A DNA stretch of 64,000 nucleotides from JAMLHN01 sp035708745 (GCA_035708745.1 DASTFJ010000250.1:62001-126000); one strand, 5' to 3'; counted from the first letter of the stretch, positions 1 to 10,855 are shown. The notes: a model not told the origin generated them from the letters alone. Program-made: numbers and translations.

Positions 1-17
1 ATCAGGCTGACTGCATG

Positions 18-1784
18 CTATTCCGCCGGACGGGTGTCCGTAGTGACGTGTCGCAGCATATTGACGTAGATGTTGCCGTCCGGAACCTTCTGGCCATATT
101 GATTGACCTCGACATTCTGGACCCAAGGCTTGTAGACGTCCTGGTCGAGTCGGAAGACGAGTGGCATGTAGCCCACGTCCTCCTGGATGATCTTCTCGGC
201 CTGAGCGTAGATCTCGAGCCGAGCCTCGGGCGTCGGAGCTTCCTTGCCCTGGATGACCAGATCGTCGAACTCCGCGTTCGACCACGCTTGGCGCTTGCCC
301 GACGCCTTTTGGCTATAGAACATGTCGCCATACATGTTGTCTGGATCCGGATAGTCCATCCACCAGCGGATGAAGACGAGCTGCCATTTGTTCTCGGTGA
401 GCTGGGGCGTGAAGTTGGACTGCGGCACCGGGTTGATCTTGACGTCCATACCCAGGTTTTGCTTGAGCTGGTCGACGATGTCATTCGCCATGATATCGGC
501 GTTGTAGACCTCTTCCTCAGCGCGCATCCACATGTTGATCTCGGGCCAGTTCTCGCCGCCCTCGAACTCGGTTCCAACCAGCGACGCCATCGCCAACTCA
601 GGATCGTAGTTCTGGATCTCGGTGAGGGCCGGATCGTCGAGGAATCCGAAGACGCCTTGCGGCACCATGCAATACGCCGGGGAAACCAATCCATTGGTCA
701 CCGTGACCAGGCGATCGCGATCGATCGCGTGGCTCAGCGCCTTGCGGACTTCGAGCTTGTCGAACGGCGGGATGCCGTTGGATGGCAGGATCATCCAGAG
801 GCCAGGATAGACATAGGGCGAAAGCAGCGCGGCCTTGTCCGGATCATCGAGATACCGGGCATAGTCGGCTGCCGGGAGGATCGACCAGTCGAGCTGTTGA
901 TCGCCCTCACCCTCTTCGAAGAGGAGCACCTCATTCGCCGCTGGGTAAAGCGGAGCATGGTACGTTGCGATGCTGATGTTCTCGGCGTCCCAGAAACCAG
1001 GGTTGCGCTCCATATTCCACCCGACATCCGGGGTCCAATCGACCAGGTTGAACGGGCCGTTTGACACCAGGGGTACATCGCCACCGAGCGCCCATTTCTC
1101 CGCGTATTTCTCGACTTGCCACTTGGGAGCAGGCCAGGCAGCCTGATATGCCGCTTTCAGCGGGAACCCACCGCGGGGACCTTCGCACGTGACTTCGAGG
1201 GTCCAGTCGTCGATCGCCTTGAGCCCGAGATCGTCGGCCGTCGCTCCGGCGCCGGTGTTGTACGACTGGGCGTTCTTCACATCGAAGAAGAAGCTTGCAT
1301 ACGGAGCGGCAGTGTTCGGATCGAGCTGGCGCGCCCACGAGTAGACGAAGTCACCGGCCGTCACTGGCGTGCCATCCGACCACCCTGTGTTGTTCTGTCG
1401 AATATGGAACGTCCAGACCGAGGCGTCCTCATTGGACTCCCAGGTCTCTGCCCAGCCCGGCGCCGGGTTCAGATCGGCATCGAACGTCGTGACGCCCTCG
1501 AACGCATTGGTATCGGCATTGCAATAAAGATCGGCATTGAAGTCGAATGAGGTCGGGTTCGTTCGGTACCCACGCTGGTAGAAGATCTGGGGAACCTCGT
1601 CCGCGCCGGTGCCGGCCGCTGGTGAGGCATCCTGCGCGGCGACAGAGACTCCGCGGGCGGCCAGCGTAGCCGTAGCGGCTGCGACCCCGATCGCCTTGAG
1701 CGCGGCACGCCGGCTCAATTTGCCACTGAGCACATCGGCTCGAATCTGGGCAAGCTGTGTATCGAGCTGAGACTGTTCGGTCAT
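18..1784 (-). CDS. Peptide ABC transporter substrate-binding protein (SBP_bac_5/OppA type)
   Basis: 588 aa. Extracytoplasmic receptor that should capture oligopeptides for the permease and ATPases encoded just upstream on the same strand (oppB-C-D-F). The N-terminus has a twin-arginine motif (SRRAALKA, about residues 24-31), a hydrophobic stretch and an Ala-rich cleavage region before AQDASPAAG, so Tat export is likely. There is no clear lipobox. The body matches the SBP_bac_5 layout, with the early FxxGVTTFDADLNPAPGWAE region, WTFHIRQ and a DYPDPDN motif near the C-terminus. The start is secured by an AGGAGGT ribosome-binding site 8 nt upstream of ATG. It lies 202 nt after oppF, with a GC-rich stem-loop between them, so it can be expressed at a different level from the rest of the operon. 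Exact substrate is not deducible. Confidence 0.93.
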   Translation of the reverse strand: MTEQSQLDTQLAQIRADVLSGKLSRRAALKAIGVAAATATLAARGVSVAAQDASPAAGTGADEVPQIFYQRGYRTNPTSFDFNADLYCNADTNAFEGVTTFDADLNPAPGWAETWESNEDASVWTFHIRQNNTGWSDGTPVTAGDFVYSWARQLDPNTAAPYASFFFDVKNAQSYNTGAGATADDLGLKAIDDWTLEVTCEGPRGGFPLKAAYQAAWPAPKWQVEKYAEKWALGGDVPLVSNGPFNLVDWTPDVGWNMERNPGFWDAENISIATYHAPLYPAANEVLLFEEGEGDQQLDWSILPAADYARYLDDPDKAALLSPYVYPGLWMILPSNGIPPFDKLEVRKALSHAIDRDRLVTVTNGLVSPAYCMVPQGVFGFLDDPALTEIQNYDPELAMASLVGTEFEGGENWPEINMWMRAEEEVYNADIMANDIVDQLKQNLGMDVKINPVPQSNFTPQLTENKWQLVFIRWWMDYPDPDNMYGDMFYSQKASGKRQAWSNAEFDDLVIQGKEAPTPEARLEIYAQAEKIIQEDVGYMPLVFRLDQDVYKPWVQNVEVNQYGQKVPDGNIYVNMLRHVTTDTRPAE

Positions 1785-1817
1785 CCGGAAGTACCTCCTG
1801 AATCTACCGTTTCTCGT

Positions 1818-1839
1818 CCCCCGGCAAACGTGTCGGGGG
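1818..1839 (-). promoter_or_regulatory. Stem-loop in the oppF-SBP intergenic region
   Basis: CCCCCG (1818-1823) and CGGGGG (1834-1839) form a perfect 6-bp GC stem with a 10-nt loop, 34 nt before the binding-protein start codon. No T-tract follows on the minus strand, so it is more likely an mRNA-stabilising or partially attenuating hairpin than a full terminator. Such hairpins commonly raise binding-protein expression over that of the membrane components; that role is inferred here. Confidence 0.45.
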
Positions 1840-1986
1840 TTTCAAACAGTTCGATCGCGCCTATCGTGTTGCTGTTAGGTTTCCGATTCTAGCAAAACTT
1901 CACCAGCGTTCACAGGGCGCGTCCGTTCCGTTCGCCTGTATCGTGCATTCCACTCCTCACCCCGGCGCGAACCGCCCACCAAGCGG

Positions 1987-3002
1987 TCAGGCGTAATGGC
2001 AGGCGACGAAGTGATTCACCTCCTTTTCTTCCAAGAGTGGTTCTTCGATGGCGCAGTTGGGTTGGGCAATAGGACAGCGCGGGTGGAACCGGCAGCCGCT
2101 CGGCGGGTTGGCCGGACTCGGAACATCCCCCTCCAAAATGATGCGATCGCGCGAGCGGCCGGGAGCCGCAACCGGGATCGCGGAAATGAGCGCCTTCGTA
2201 TAGGGATGCTTCGGATTCTCGGTAATGGTGCGGGCATCGCCGATCTCGACCAGCTTGCCGAGATACATCACCCCGATGCGGTCCGCGATATGCGCCACGA
2301 CCGCCAGATTGTGCGCGATGAAGAGATAGGTCAGGTTGTATTGCTCCTGGAGCTGCTTCATCAGGTTCAGCACTTGAGCCTGAATCGACACGTCCAGCGC
2401 CGACACCGGCTCATCGCAAATCACCAGTTCGGGACCCAATGCCAGCGCTCGGGCGATACCGATCCGCTGCCGCTGGCCACCAGAAAATTCATGCGGATAG
2501 CGATTGGCAAAATAGGAATTGAGCCCGACTTCCCGGAGCAACTCGTAGACGCGTTCTTGCCGGTCCTTTTTCGAACCCCATTTGGCGACATTCAACGGCT
2601 CGGAGATCACGGACGACACCGTCATGCGCGGATCGAGTGAGGCCGACGGGTCCTGGAAGATCATTTGCAAATACCGGCGATAAGGGCGCATTTGCTTGCC
2701 GCCGAGTTTGCCGATCTCGTCTCCCTTGAACCTGATCGATCCTGCGGTTGGCTCGTAGAGCCGCACGATCGTCTGTCCGAGCGTGGTCTTACCGCAACCG
2801 GACTCGCCCACCAGCCCTAACGTTTCGCCCTTGCGGATCGAAAACGACACATCGTCGACCGCGTGAATGACGAGTGGGCGGCCATGCAAGAGCCCACCGC
2901 CGATCGTGAAATGCTTTTTGACATTGGTGAGCTGAAGGATCGGCTCCTCTTCCGGTGAGTGCACGCTGGGGATATCTTCCGTTTGCACTACGTTCTCGAC
3001 GG

Positions 3003-3006
<4 letters not shown>
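1987..3006 (-). CDS. oppF: Oligopeptide ABC transporter ATP-binding protein OppF-like
   Basis: 339 aa cytoplasmic ATPase that drives peptide import together with OppD. Visible motifs: Walker A GESGCGKTT, ABC signature SGGQRQRIGIARAL, Walker B VICDEPVSALD, and the C-terminal oligopeptide/dipeptide extension with CRFHPRCP, which in this family carries conserved cysteines (an Fe-S cluster has been described in some OppD/F members). The ATG overlaps the oppD stop codon as ATGA (3003-3006), indicating translational coupling. It precedes the binding-protein gene by 202 nt. Length and motif order are normal for the family. Confidence 0.95.
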
Positions 3007-4076
<1,070 letters not shown>

Positions 4077-4139
4077 CGTCGTCCTGTTTCGGGTCGTCCC
4101 AGTTGCGGGGGTTTCCTGGCGTCCAGCGCCGGCGTAAGG

Positions 4140-5132
4140 TTAGTCATTGGCTTTCGGATCGAGCGCATCGCGCAACCCATCGCCCAGGAAGGTAAAGCCG
4201 AGCATCACCAAACCGATGGCGATGACCGGGAAAATGAGCATATGTGGCGTGCTGATGATATCGGCCGGGGTGCTGGCCGCGCCCACCATCTGCCCCCAGC
4301 TGGCCTGGGGTGGTTGGATGCCGACGCCGACAAAGCTCAACGCGGCTTCGATAAAGATTGCGGTCGGGATGCCGAAGGTTGCCGCCACGATGATGGGCGT
4401 GAGGCTATTGGGCAACAGGTGCCGCATGATGATGTGCGCGCCTCCGGCGCCAGCCACGCGTGACGCTTTGACATATTCCTGCTCGCGCAAGGTCAGGAAC
4501 TGCGCGCGTATCAATCTGGCCTCGGTCGTCCACCCGATTAATCCGATTCCCAGAATGATGTTCGTCAGACTCGGACCGCGGGCATTGACGAACAGCATCA
4601 CCAGGAGCACCTGGGGGATGGTGTAAATCACATCGACGACGCGCATCAGCACGGTATCGGTAATCCCGCCATAGAAGCCGGCAATCGACCCGAGGGGAAT
4701 GGCAATGCAGAGAATAAGCGTATAGGACGCCAGACCGACCATCAGAGAAACCCGCGAGCCCCACATCAGTCGGCTGAAAATGTCACGGCCGTTCTTGTCG
4801 AGTCCCATCGGCCAGGTCCAGCTGGGCCCCATGCGCGCCACGCGCACGTCCACCACTTCGCTTTGCCCGTACGGCGCGAGGATCGGGGCAAGGATGGCCA
4901 TCAACACGAAGAGCGAAACGATGATGAGACCGATCAACGCCAGCCGGTTCCGACTGAGCCGCCGAAACGCGTCGACCCAGAGATTCGAATGGGGCCGGGT
5001 CCACTCTTCCCCGCTCGCTCCGAGCTGCTCCAGCGCATTGGAATCAGCATCCGTAAACGGCGGGTTGATCGCCTGGCCAGCTCCCACGACAGCCGGATTC
5101 GCGGTATCGAGATGATCGGCGGATGGGGCCAT
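4140..5132 (-). CDS. oppC: Peptide ABC transporter permease OppC-like
   Basis: 330 aa inner-membrane permease. The N-terminal cytoplasmic tail ends in the OppC_N-type segment (LWVDAFRRLSRNRLALIGLII), followed by about six membrane segments. The EAA-type loop that docks the ATPases is recognisable around ASRVAGAGGAHIIMRHLLPN. The start ATG has a GGAG element at suitable spacing. It lies 21 nt downstream of oppB and 64 nt upstream of oppD, so the five transporter genes run B-C-D-F-SBP. Residue GLDKNGRDIFSRLMWGSR is the usual OppC family signature. Confidence 0.94.
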   Translation of the reverse strand: MAPSADHLDTANPAVVGAGQAINPPFTDADSNALEQLGASGEEWTRPHSNLWVDAFRRLSRNRLALIGLIIVSLFVLMAILAPILAPYGQSEVVDVRVARMGPSWTWPMGLDKNGRDIFSRLMWGSRVSLMVGLASYTLILCIAIPLGSIAGFYGGITDTVLMRVVDVIYTIPQVLLVMLFVNARGPSLTNIILGIGLIGWTTEARLIRAQFLTLREQEYVKASRVAGAGGAHIIMRHLLPNSLTPIIVAATFGIPTAIFIEAALSFVGVGIQPPQASWGQMVGAASTPADIISTPHMLIFPVIAIGLVMLGFTFLGDGLRDALDPKAND

Positions 5133-5153
5133 CGTTGCTCCGGGGTCGCTTGC

Positions 5154-6092
5154 CTAGTACCGAATACGGGGATCGATGAACGCGTTGACGATATCCACGA
5201 GGATATTCATCAACGCCAGGAAGATCCCGTAAATGAGCACCACCGCCATGATCATCGGCTGGTCTTTGGTGAGCATGCTCTGGACATAGAACTTGCCCAT
5301 CCCGGGGATGTTGAAGACCTGCTCAACGAAGAAGGTACCAGTGCCGATTGCGGCGAAGATGGGCCCAATGATGGTGATGACCGGAATGAGGGCGTTCTTG
5401 AGCACGTGCTTGACGATGACTTTACGTTCGGCCAACCCTTTGGCGCGCGCGGTTCGCACATAGTCGGAGCGGATGACCTCCACCATGCACCCCCGCGTGT
5501 ACCTGGCGATCGATGCCAGCGGCGCAGCCGCCAGCGCGATCGTGGGCAGAATCCAGTCCTGCGGACTCTGCCAACCAGAAACCGCAAAGCCCAAATCGAG
5601 TCCGTGATTCGGCAACCAGACAGCGAATAAGAGCAAGAGCAAGAAGCCCATCACGAAGTTGGGCATGCTGTAGAAGAGGATTGCCGTGGTCATGGACGCA
5701 TAGTCGATGGGACCGTTTTGATTGACCGCCGCCAATGTGCCCAGCGTTATCCCGACGACCACCGCCAGAATCAGCGCCATGAAGCCCAATTGCAACGACA
5801 CCGGGAAGGTTCGCCTGATGATGGTGGAAACGTCCTGCCCGCGCCAAACATAGGAAACGCCGAAATCACCCTGCAGTGAATTCTTGAGATACCGCCCAAA
5901 CTGCACGATCTTCGGATCGTCGAGACCATATTTGGCTTCGATGCGCGCCCGTGCTTCCGGCGTGATGCGATCCATATTGCCAAGCGCAAACGGGCTGCCG
6001 GGTGTTAGTTGCATGATCACGAACGTTACAGCTGCCATCAGGAAGACAGTGGGAATGAGCAGCGCAACGCGGAAAAGGATGTATCGAAGCAT
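5154..6092 (-). CDS. oppB: Peptide ABC transporter permease OppB-like
   Basis: 312 aa inner-membrane permease, the first gene of the opp operon. It has the typical N-terminal TM segment (LRYILFRVALLIPTVFLMAA), the periplasmic TPGSPF region, GLDDPKIVQFGRYLKN, and a BPD_transp_1 domain with the EAA loop (YVRTARAKGLAERKVIVKHVLKN, trimmed). About six TM segments are expected, as in DppB/OppB. A strong candidate sigma-70-type promoter lies about 100 nt upstream (6196-6224). Only a weak ribosome-binding site is visible before the ATG. Confidence 0.94.
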   Translation of the reverse strand: MLRYILFRVALLIPTVFLMAAVTFVIMQLTPGSPFALGNMDRITPEARARIEAKYGLDDPKIVQFGRYLKNSLQGDFGVSYVWRGQDVSTIIRRTFPVSLQLGFMALILAVVVGITLGTLAAVNQNGPIDYASMTTAILFYSMPNFVMGFLLLLLFAVWLPNHGLDLGFAVSGWQSPQDWILPTIALAAAPLASIARYTRGCMVEVIRSDYVRTARAKGLAERKVIVKHVLKNALIPVITIIGPIFAAIGTGTFFVEQVFNIPGMGKFYVQSMLTKDQPMIMAVVLIYGIFLALMNILVDIVNAFIDPRIRY

Positions 6093-6195
6093 GTGATCTG
6101 GCTACCCGGTCGATGGACCTGTACCGACTGCCGGAGGCAATCACTCACGAGGAACTTCGCTCGAACCCGCGCGCGGATGTTTCAGAATGGGCGCG

Positions 6196-6224
6196 AGTGT
6201 AGCACCCTGCCTAGGCAGTGGCAA
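6196..6224 (-). promoter_or_regulatory. Sigma-70-type promoter for the opp operon
   Basis: Read on the minus strand: TTGCCA (6219-6224), a 17-nt spacer, then TACACT (6196-6201). This is near consensus with ideal spacing and lies in the only gap between hslU and oppB, about 100 nt upstream of the oppB start. It therefore should drive oppB-C-D-F-SBP. The spacer contains the palindrome CTGCCTAGGCAG, a possible operator. Confidence 0.65.
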
Positions 6225-6290
6225 CCACAGCTCGCTATCCAATTCCGGAATTTCTGGGCGCTGTTTGGGGGAATCCGCATTCGTACGGAC

Positions 6291-7775
6291 CTAGAGAATG
6301 AAGTTGCTGAGATCATCGTCGACCGCGATCTCGCCCACGCGCTCGGTCACGAACGCCTCCTCGATGACGATCCGTTCGCCCGGTCGGTCACTCGCCGAGA
6401 AGGAAATTTCTTCCAGAACTTTCTCGAAGATCGTCTGCAAGCGCCGCGCTCCAATGTCCTCGGTGCGGCCATTGACCAGGGTTGCAAGCCGGGCCATCTC
6501 GCGCAGCGAGCCATCAGTGAACGCCAGCTCGACGCGTTCGGTTGCCAGCAGCGCTTCGTACTGCCGCGTCAACGCATTGCGCGGCTCGGTCAATATGCGG
6601 TAGAGATCGTCCTCATCGAGGCTGCTGAGCTCGACCCGGATCGGGAAGCGCCCCTGCAGCTCCGGAATCAGGTCCGACGGTCGCGTGTCGTGAAACGATC
6701 CCGCTGCGATGAAGAGAACATGATCGGTCTTCACCGGACCGTATCGCGTCATGACGACCGAACCCTCGACGATCGGCAGCAGATCGCGCTGGACACCCTC
6801 GCCAGAGACATCGCCACCGTAGTCGTTCCCCGATGAGATGGTTTTGTCGATCTCATCGAGAAAGATCACGCCCGACTCCTCGACCCGCAGAATCGCGTCA
6901 TCGATGACCGAACCGGCATCGACCATACGGTACGCCTCCTGCTGGGTCAGGATTCGCTCAGCTTCGCGCACCGACACCTTCCGGCGGGTCGGCCTGCGTG
7001 GCATGAGACTATCTAGGAAATCCCGGAAGGTGCCGTGCATGTCGTCGCCGAAGTCGTCGCCGAACTCGCCCGGATCGAACTCACCGAAATCGTCGTACTC
7101 GATATCGATTTCGATGGTTTCCTCGTCCAGCGCGTGTTCCTGAAGAAGCCGCAGCGTACGCTTGCGCTCCCGTTGCAGGCGCCGCTGTTCGGTCAGACGT
7201 TTCCGGGCGTCGGCATCCCCCTCGCTGCCAGGGTCAGTTTCCTGCCTACGGCTTTCGTTTCGCACGGGCTTGCGGCTCAGCATCTGCTCGGTGACCAGAT
7301 CGGCCAGCCGTTCCTCCGCCAGCTGGCTGGCCTGTTCCCGCACTTCGTCCATGCGTTTGTTGTGCAAGTTGCTGATGGCAACCTCGACCAGATCGCGAAC
7401 GATCGATTCGACATCGCGACCGACATAGCCGACTTCGGTGAACTTGGTCGCCTCGACTTTGAGGAACGGTGCATCGACCATCTTGGCAACCCGGCGGGCA
7501 ATCTCGGTTTTGCCGACGCCGGTTGGACCGATCATTAGAATGTTGCGCGGATGGATCTCTTCACGCAGCTCATCCGGCAGCAAACGGCGGCGGTATCGAT
7601 TGCGCAATGCAACCGCCACCGCGCGCTTTGCGTCGTCCTGGCCGATGATGTGCAGATCGAGCTCGCGGACGATATTGGCGGGAGTCAGATTCTCGACGAT
7701 GATATCGTCTTTCGCATCCCCTCCGGTGCGGTGCGGAGTCGTCGCGCGGTCAGTATGGCGAGCGGTTTCGGCCAT
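6291..7775 (-). CDS. hslU: ATP-dependent protease ATPase subunit HslU (ClpY)
   Basis: 494 aa AAA+ unfoldase of the HslVU protease. Walker A GPTGVGKT (residues 83-90), Walker B VIFLDEIDK, the GYVGRDVESIVRDLVE pore-region motif, and the conserved C-terminal tail ending LSNFIL, which inserts into HslV. Longer than typical enterobacterial HslU (~440 aa); the extra length is an acidic, low-complexity stretch within the I domain (about residues 180-260, rich in Asp/Glu/Arg). The start codon overlaps the hslV stop as ATGA (7773-7777), so the two subunits are translationally coupled. Confidence 0.96.
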   Translation of the reverse strand: MAETARHTDRATTPHRTGGDAKDDIIVENLTPANIVRELDLHIIGQDDAKRAVAVALRNRYRRRLLPDELREEIHPRNILMIGPTGVGKTEIARRVAKMVDAPFLKVEATKFTEVGYVGRDVESIVRDLVEVAISNLHNKRMDEVREQASQLAEERLADLVTEQMLSRKPVRNESRRQETDPGSEGDADARKRLTEQRRLQRERKRTLRLLQEHALDEETIEIDIEYDDFGEFDPGEFGDDFGDDMHGTFRDFLDSLMPRRPTRRKVSVREAERILTQQEAYRMVDAGSVIDDAILRVEESGVIFLDEIDKTISSGNDYGGDVSGEGVQRDLLPIVEGSVVMTRYGPVKTDHVLFIAAGSFHDTRPSDLIPELQGRFPIRVELSSLDEDDLYRILTEPRNALTRQYEALLATERVELAFTDGSLREMARLATLVNGRTEDIGARRLQTIFEKVLEEISFSASDRPGERIVIEEAFVTERVGEIAVDDDLSNFIL

Positions 7776-8437
7776 CAGCGCTCCCCTGCCTTCTTCCGCG
7801 CGCGCGATTTTGGCTTTTCCGGTATGGATTGCGCCTCAGCCTCGATCACGTCGACGGGCTCCCCTGCCGATGCGTCCTCGCCGGCGGGCACACGCACCGA
7901 TTCGACCGTGAAATGGTTATTCGTGAATATGCAGATATCGGCCGTGATCTCCATGGCCGCTTTCACCAGATCGACGGCGTCGAGCTCGGAATGCATCATC
8001 AGTGCCTTGGCGGCAGCGGTCGCATAGGGTGCGCCGGAACCGATCGCGACGATGCCATCGTCAGGTTCGATCACATCTCCTTCTCCGGAGATGACCAGAA
8101 TCGATTCCGCGTCGGCCACCAGCAGCTGGGCTTCCAGTCGGCGCAGATAGCGATCTGTGCGCCATTCCTTGGCGAGCTCTACCGAGGCGCGCCGGACATT
8201 TCCGTCGCCGGCCTTGAGCTGGCTTTCGAATTTCCCAAACAAGGTCAGGGCATCGGCCACCGCGCCGGCGAACCCGGCCACGATACGGCCGTTGTCCATC
8301 AACCGGATCTTGCGGGCGCCATGTTTCAACACGACGTCGCCCAGGGTCACTTGCCCATCGCCGGCCATGGCGACCGTGTCGCCCCGCTTCACCCCCAGAA
8401 TGGTGGTGGCGTGCGGGCGAGCTCCCCAGGGAGACAT
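7775..8437 (-). CDS. hslV: ATP-dependent protease peptidase subunit HslV (ClpQ)
   Basis: 220 aa threonine peptidase of HslVU. The mature N-terminus TTILGVKRGDTVAMAGDGQVT is clear. The ATG chosen here predicts a 10-residue propeptide (MSPWGARPHA) before the catalytic Thr. A TTG 15 nt upstream (8452) would add five residues but is less likely. The C-terminus carries an Ala/Glu/Lys-rich tail beyond the family core (after VEAEAQSIPEK in part). It lies immediately upstream of hslU with an ATGA overlap, the usual gene order. It follows topA by about 120 nt, with a strong hairpin in the gap. Confidence 0.94.
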   Translation of the reverse strand: MSPWGARPHATTILGVKRGDTVAMAGDGQVTLGDVVLKHGARKIRLMDNGRIVAGFAGAVADALTLFGKFESQLKAGDGNVRRASVELAKEWRTDRYLRRLEAQLLVADAESILVISGEGDVIEPDDGIVAIGSGAPYATAAAKALMMHSELDAVDLVKAAMEITADICIFTNNHFTVESVRVPAGEDASAGEPVDVIEAEAQSIPEKPKSRARKKAGER

Positions 8438-8488
8438 ACGCTCTTGTGTCAAGGATCAACTTCTTTCGAATGGGTTCGACTATCACGT

Positions 8489-8513
8489 GAGCCGCCCAGG
8501 GTGTGGGCGGCTC
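8489..8513 (-). terminator. GC-rich hairpin after topA
   Basis: GAGCCGCCCA (8489-8498) and TGGGCGGCTC (8504-8513) form a perfect 10-bp stem with a 5-nt loop, 49 nt past the topA stop on the minus strand. There is no T-tract, so it may be an imperfect intrinsic terminator or an mRNA-end stabiliser. It leaves little room for a separate hslV promoter, which argues for some read-through. Confidence 0.5.
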
Positions 8514-8561
8514 AACCGGTCAAGTCTACGTCAGGTTGCTGGGGCCGTCACCCCTGGACGT

Positions 8562-10763
8562 TCAACCCGCGGCCGGCAACGCGGCTCCGACATGCCCGCA
8601 GGCGGGGCACTTGAGCTGTCCCTGCCGGCCGACTTCTTCCATGTGCGATCCGCAGCGGGGACATTTGGTTTCGACCGGCTTGTTCCAGGTCACGAAATCG
8701 CAATCCGGATAGCGACTGCAACCATAGAAGGTGCGCCCCTTTTTCGATCGGCGCTCGACCACGTCACCCTCGTGACAAGTCGGACAGGTCATGCCGATCT
8801 TGGTCAGCAGCGGTTTCGAGTTTCGGCACTCGGGAAAGCCGCTACAGGCCATAAATTTACCGAACTTGCCCATCTTGATGACCATCGGCCGTCCGCACTG
8901 CTCGCAATCTTCCCCGGCAGGCTCATCCTTGAGCTTGACCCGCTGGATGGTTTGCTCGGCCTGCGCCAGCGTGGTCTTGAATGGATCGTAAAAGCTGCGT
9001 AGAGTCGGAACCCAGGCGCGGTCCCCCGAGGCGATATCGTCGAGTTCGTTTTCCATCTGCGAGGTAAACCCGATGTCGAAGACATTCGGAAAATGCTCCG
9101 CCAACAGATCGCTTACTACCGCGCCGAGCTCGGTCGGGATCAGCTTCTTTTGCTCGGTCGTGATATAGCTGCGCGCCAGCAGCGTTGCCAGCGTGGGAGC
9201 ATAGGTGCTCGGCCGGCCGATCCCCTCTTCCTCCAGCGCCTTGATCAGCGTCGCCTCGGAATATCTCGGCGGCGGTTGGGTGAAGTGCTGTTCGGGGAAA
9301 AGCTCGAGCAGATCCAGAAATTCGCCTTCGGTCACCCGCGGCAGCGCGCCCTTGTCCAGTTCGTCGACGTCCCCGTCGTCCCGCCCCGCGGTATAGACCT
9401 TCATATAGCCGAGGAACTTCACCACCGAGCCGGTCGCCCGCAGCATGTATGGCGGTTTGTCCAGTTGCTCGAGTTGGCCGGCGGCGATATCGATGGTCGT
9501 TCCGTCCAGAATTGCCGGCATCATCTGGCTGGCAATGAACCGCTGCCAAATGAGCTGGTAGAGCTTGAATTGCTGCGGGGTCAGGAATGACTTCACCGAT
9601 GCTGGATCGCGGCTCGGATGGGTTGGGCGGATGGCCTCATGCGCTTCCTGCGCGCCCTTGGAGCGGGTCTTGTAGACCGGCGATGACTCCGGAACGAACT
9701 CGGGGCCGTATTTCCCGCTGATCACCGCACGGGCCGCCTGCTGCGCCTGCGCAGAGAGGTTCAGCGAGTCGGTGCGCATATAGGTGATCAGCCCCTCGAT
9801 CCCCTCTTTGCCGAGATCGATGCCCTCGTAGAGCTCCTGGGCGACCTGCATCGTGCGGCGCACGGGATACCCCAACTTGCGCGACGCCTCCTGCTGCAAT
9901 GTGCTGGTGGTGAACGGAGCTTGCGGCCGGCGCTGCGTTTCGCGCGTCTTGACGCCGGCGACCCGGAACACCCCGGCGCGCAGATCGTCGACGATGCGGT
10001 GCGCTTCTTCCCCGGTTGCCAGCTCGGCGTTCTTACCATTGACCTTGTTGACCGCGGCGCGGAAAACAACGGGTTTGGCCGGCTCCTGTTGCTTCAGGTC
10101 GGCCTCGACCGACCAGTATTCGACTGGTACGAACGCTTCGATCAAGCGCTCGCGGTCAACTACGATGCGCAGCGCGGCGCTTTGCACCCGCCCCGCCGAA
10201 AGACCGCGCTTGACCTTCTTCCAGAGCAGAGGGCTGACGCTATAGCCCACGAGCCGGTCGAGCACACGCCGTGCCTGTTGGGCGTCGACCAGCGCCATAT
10301 CGATCTCGCGCGGATGCCGCATCGCTTCCTGGACTGCTTCCGGTGTGATCTCGTGGAAGACGACCCGGGAGATCGGCTTGTCGCCCGGCTCGGTCGCCTG
10401 CACCAGGTGCCAGGCGATCGCCTCGCCCTCCCGGTCGGGGTCGGTCGCAAGGATGAGCTCCTTCGCTCCCTGAACGCTGCTCTTCAGATCCTTGATGGTC
10501 TTGATCTTTTCGCGCGGAATCAGATATTTCGGCGTGAAATCGTCGTCGACATTGACCCCCATCGTGCTCTTCGGAAGATCACGCACATGGCCCATCGACG
10601 ACTTGACGGTATACCCGCTGCCCAAATAGCGGCCGATCGCTTTCGCCTTGGTCGGCGATTCGACGATAACCAGCTTGCCCTTCGGACGGACAACCGAGGC
10701 GGCTGCGGTTTTCTTTTTGGCCGGTGTCTTCTTGACCGGCTTGTCAATTTTGGTATCGGTCAT
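8562..10763 (-). CDS. topA: DNA topoisomerase I (type IA)
   Basis: 733 aa. Relaxes negative supercoils by transient single-strand cleavage. Toprim domain near the N-terminus (KLVIVESPTKAKAIGRYLG and the acidic ATDPDREGEAIAWHL motif). The catalytic tyrosine is Y328 in ITYMRTDS. Three C-terminal zinc-ribbon repeats follow (CEQCGRP...CSGFPEC, CPTCHEG...CSRYPDC, CPRCGSH...CPAC). A Lys/Ala-rich N-terminal extension of about 25 residues (KPVKKTPAKKKTAAASVV) precedes the Toprim fold. It sits downstream of dprA in the same orientation, a very common bacterial arrangement. Confidence 0.97.
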   Translation of the reverse strand: MTDTKIDKPVKKTPAKKKTAAASVVRPKGKLVIVESPTKAKAIGRYLGSGYTVKSSMGHVRDLPKSTMGVNVDDDFTPKYLIPREKIKTIKDLKSSVQGAKELILATDPDREGEAIAWHLVQATEPGDKPISRVVFHEITPEAVQEAMRHPREIDMALVDAQQARRVLDRLVGYSVSPLLWKKVKRGLSAGRVQSAALRIVVDRERLIEAFVPVEYWSVEADLKQQEPAKPVVFRAAVNKVNGKNAELATGEEAHRIVDDLRAGVFRVAGVKTRETQRRPQAPFTTSTLQQEASRKLGYPVRRTMQVAQELYEGIDLGKEGIEGLITYMRTDSLNLSAQAQQAARAVISGKYGPEFVPESSPVYKTRSKGAQEAHEAIRPTHPSRDPASVKSFLTPQQFKLYQLIWQRFIASQMMPAILDGTTIDIAAGQLEQLDKPPYMLRATGSVVKFLGYMKVYTAGRDDGDVDELDKGALPRVTEGEFLDLLELFPEQHFTQPPPRYSEATLIKALEEEGIGRPSTYAPTLATLLARSYITTEQKKLIPTELGAVVSDLLAEHFPNVFDIGFTSQMENELDDIASGDRAWVPTLRSFYDPFKTTLAQAEQTIQRVKLKDEPAGEDCEQCGRPMVIKMGKFGKFMACSGFPECRNSKPLLTKIGMTCPTCHEGDVVERRSKKGRTFYGCSRYPDCDFVTWNKPVETKCPRCGSHMEEVGRQGQLKCPACGHVGAALPAAG

Positions 10764-10855
10764 GTTCTCGATTCAATTCGATTGCAGGCAAATTCGATCC
10801 GACGTTGGTGCGCATCGGCGTCAAGTCACTCCTGGGTTGCTTGACCTTCTTTTCT

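Noticed and set aside
15..1064. Long plus-strand open frame (349 aa) antisense to the peptide-binding protein
   Set aside because: It mirrors a well-conserved minus-strand gene in GC-rich DNA and has no recognisable domain or ribosome-binding site.
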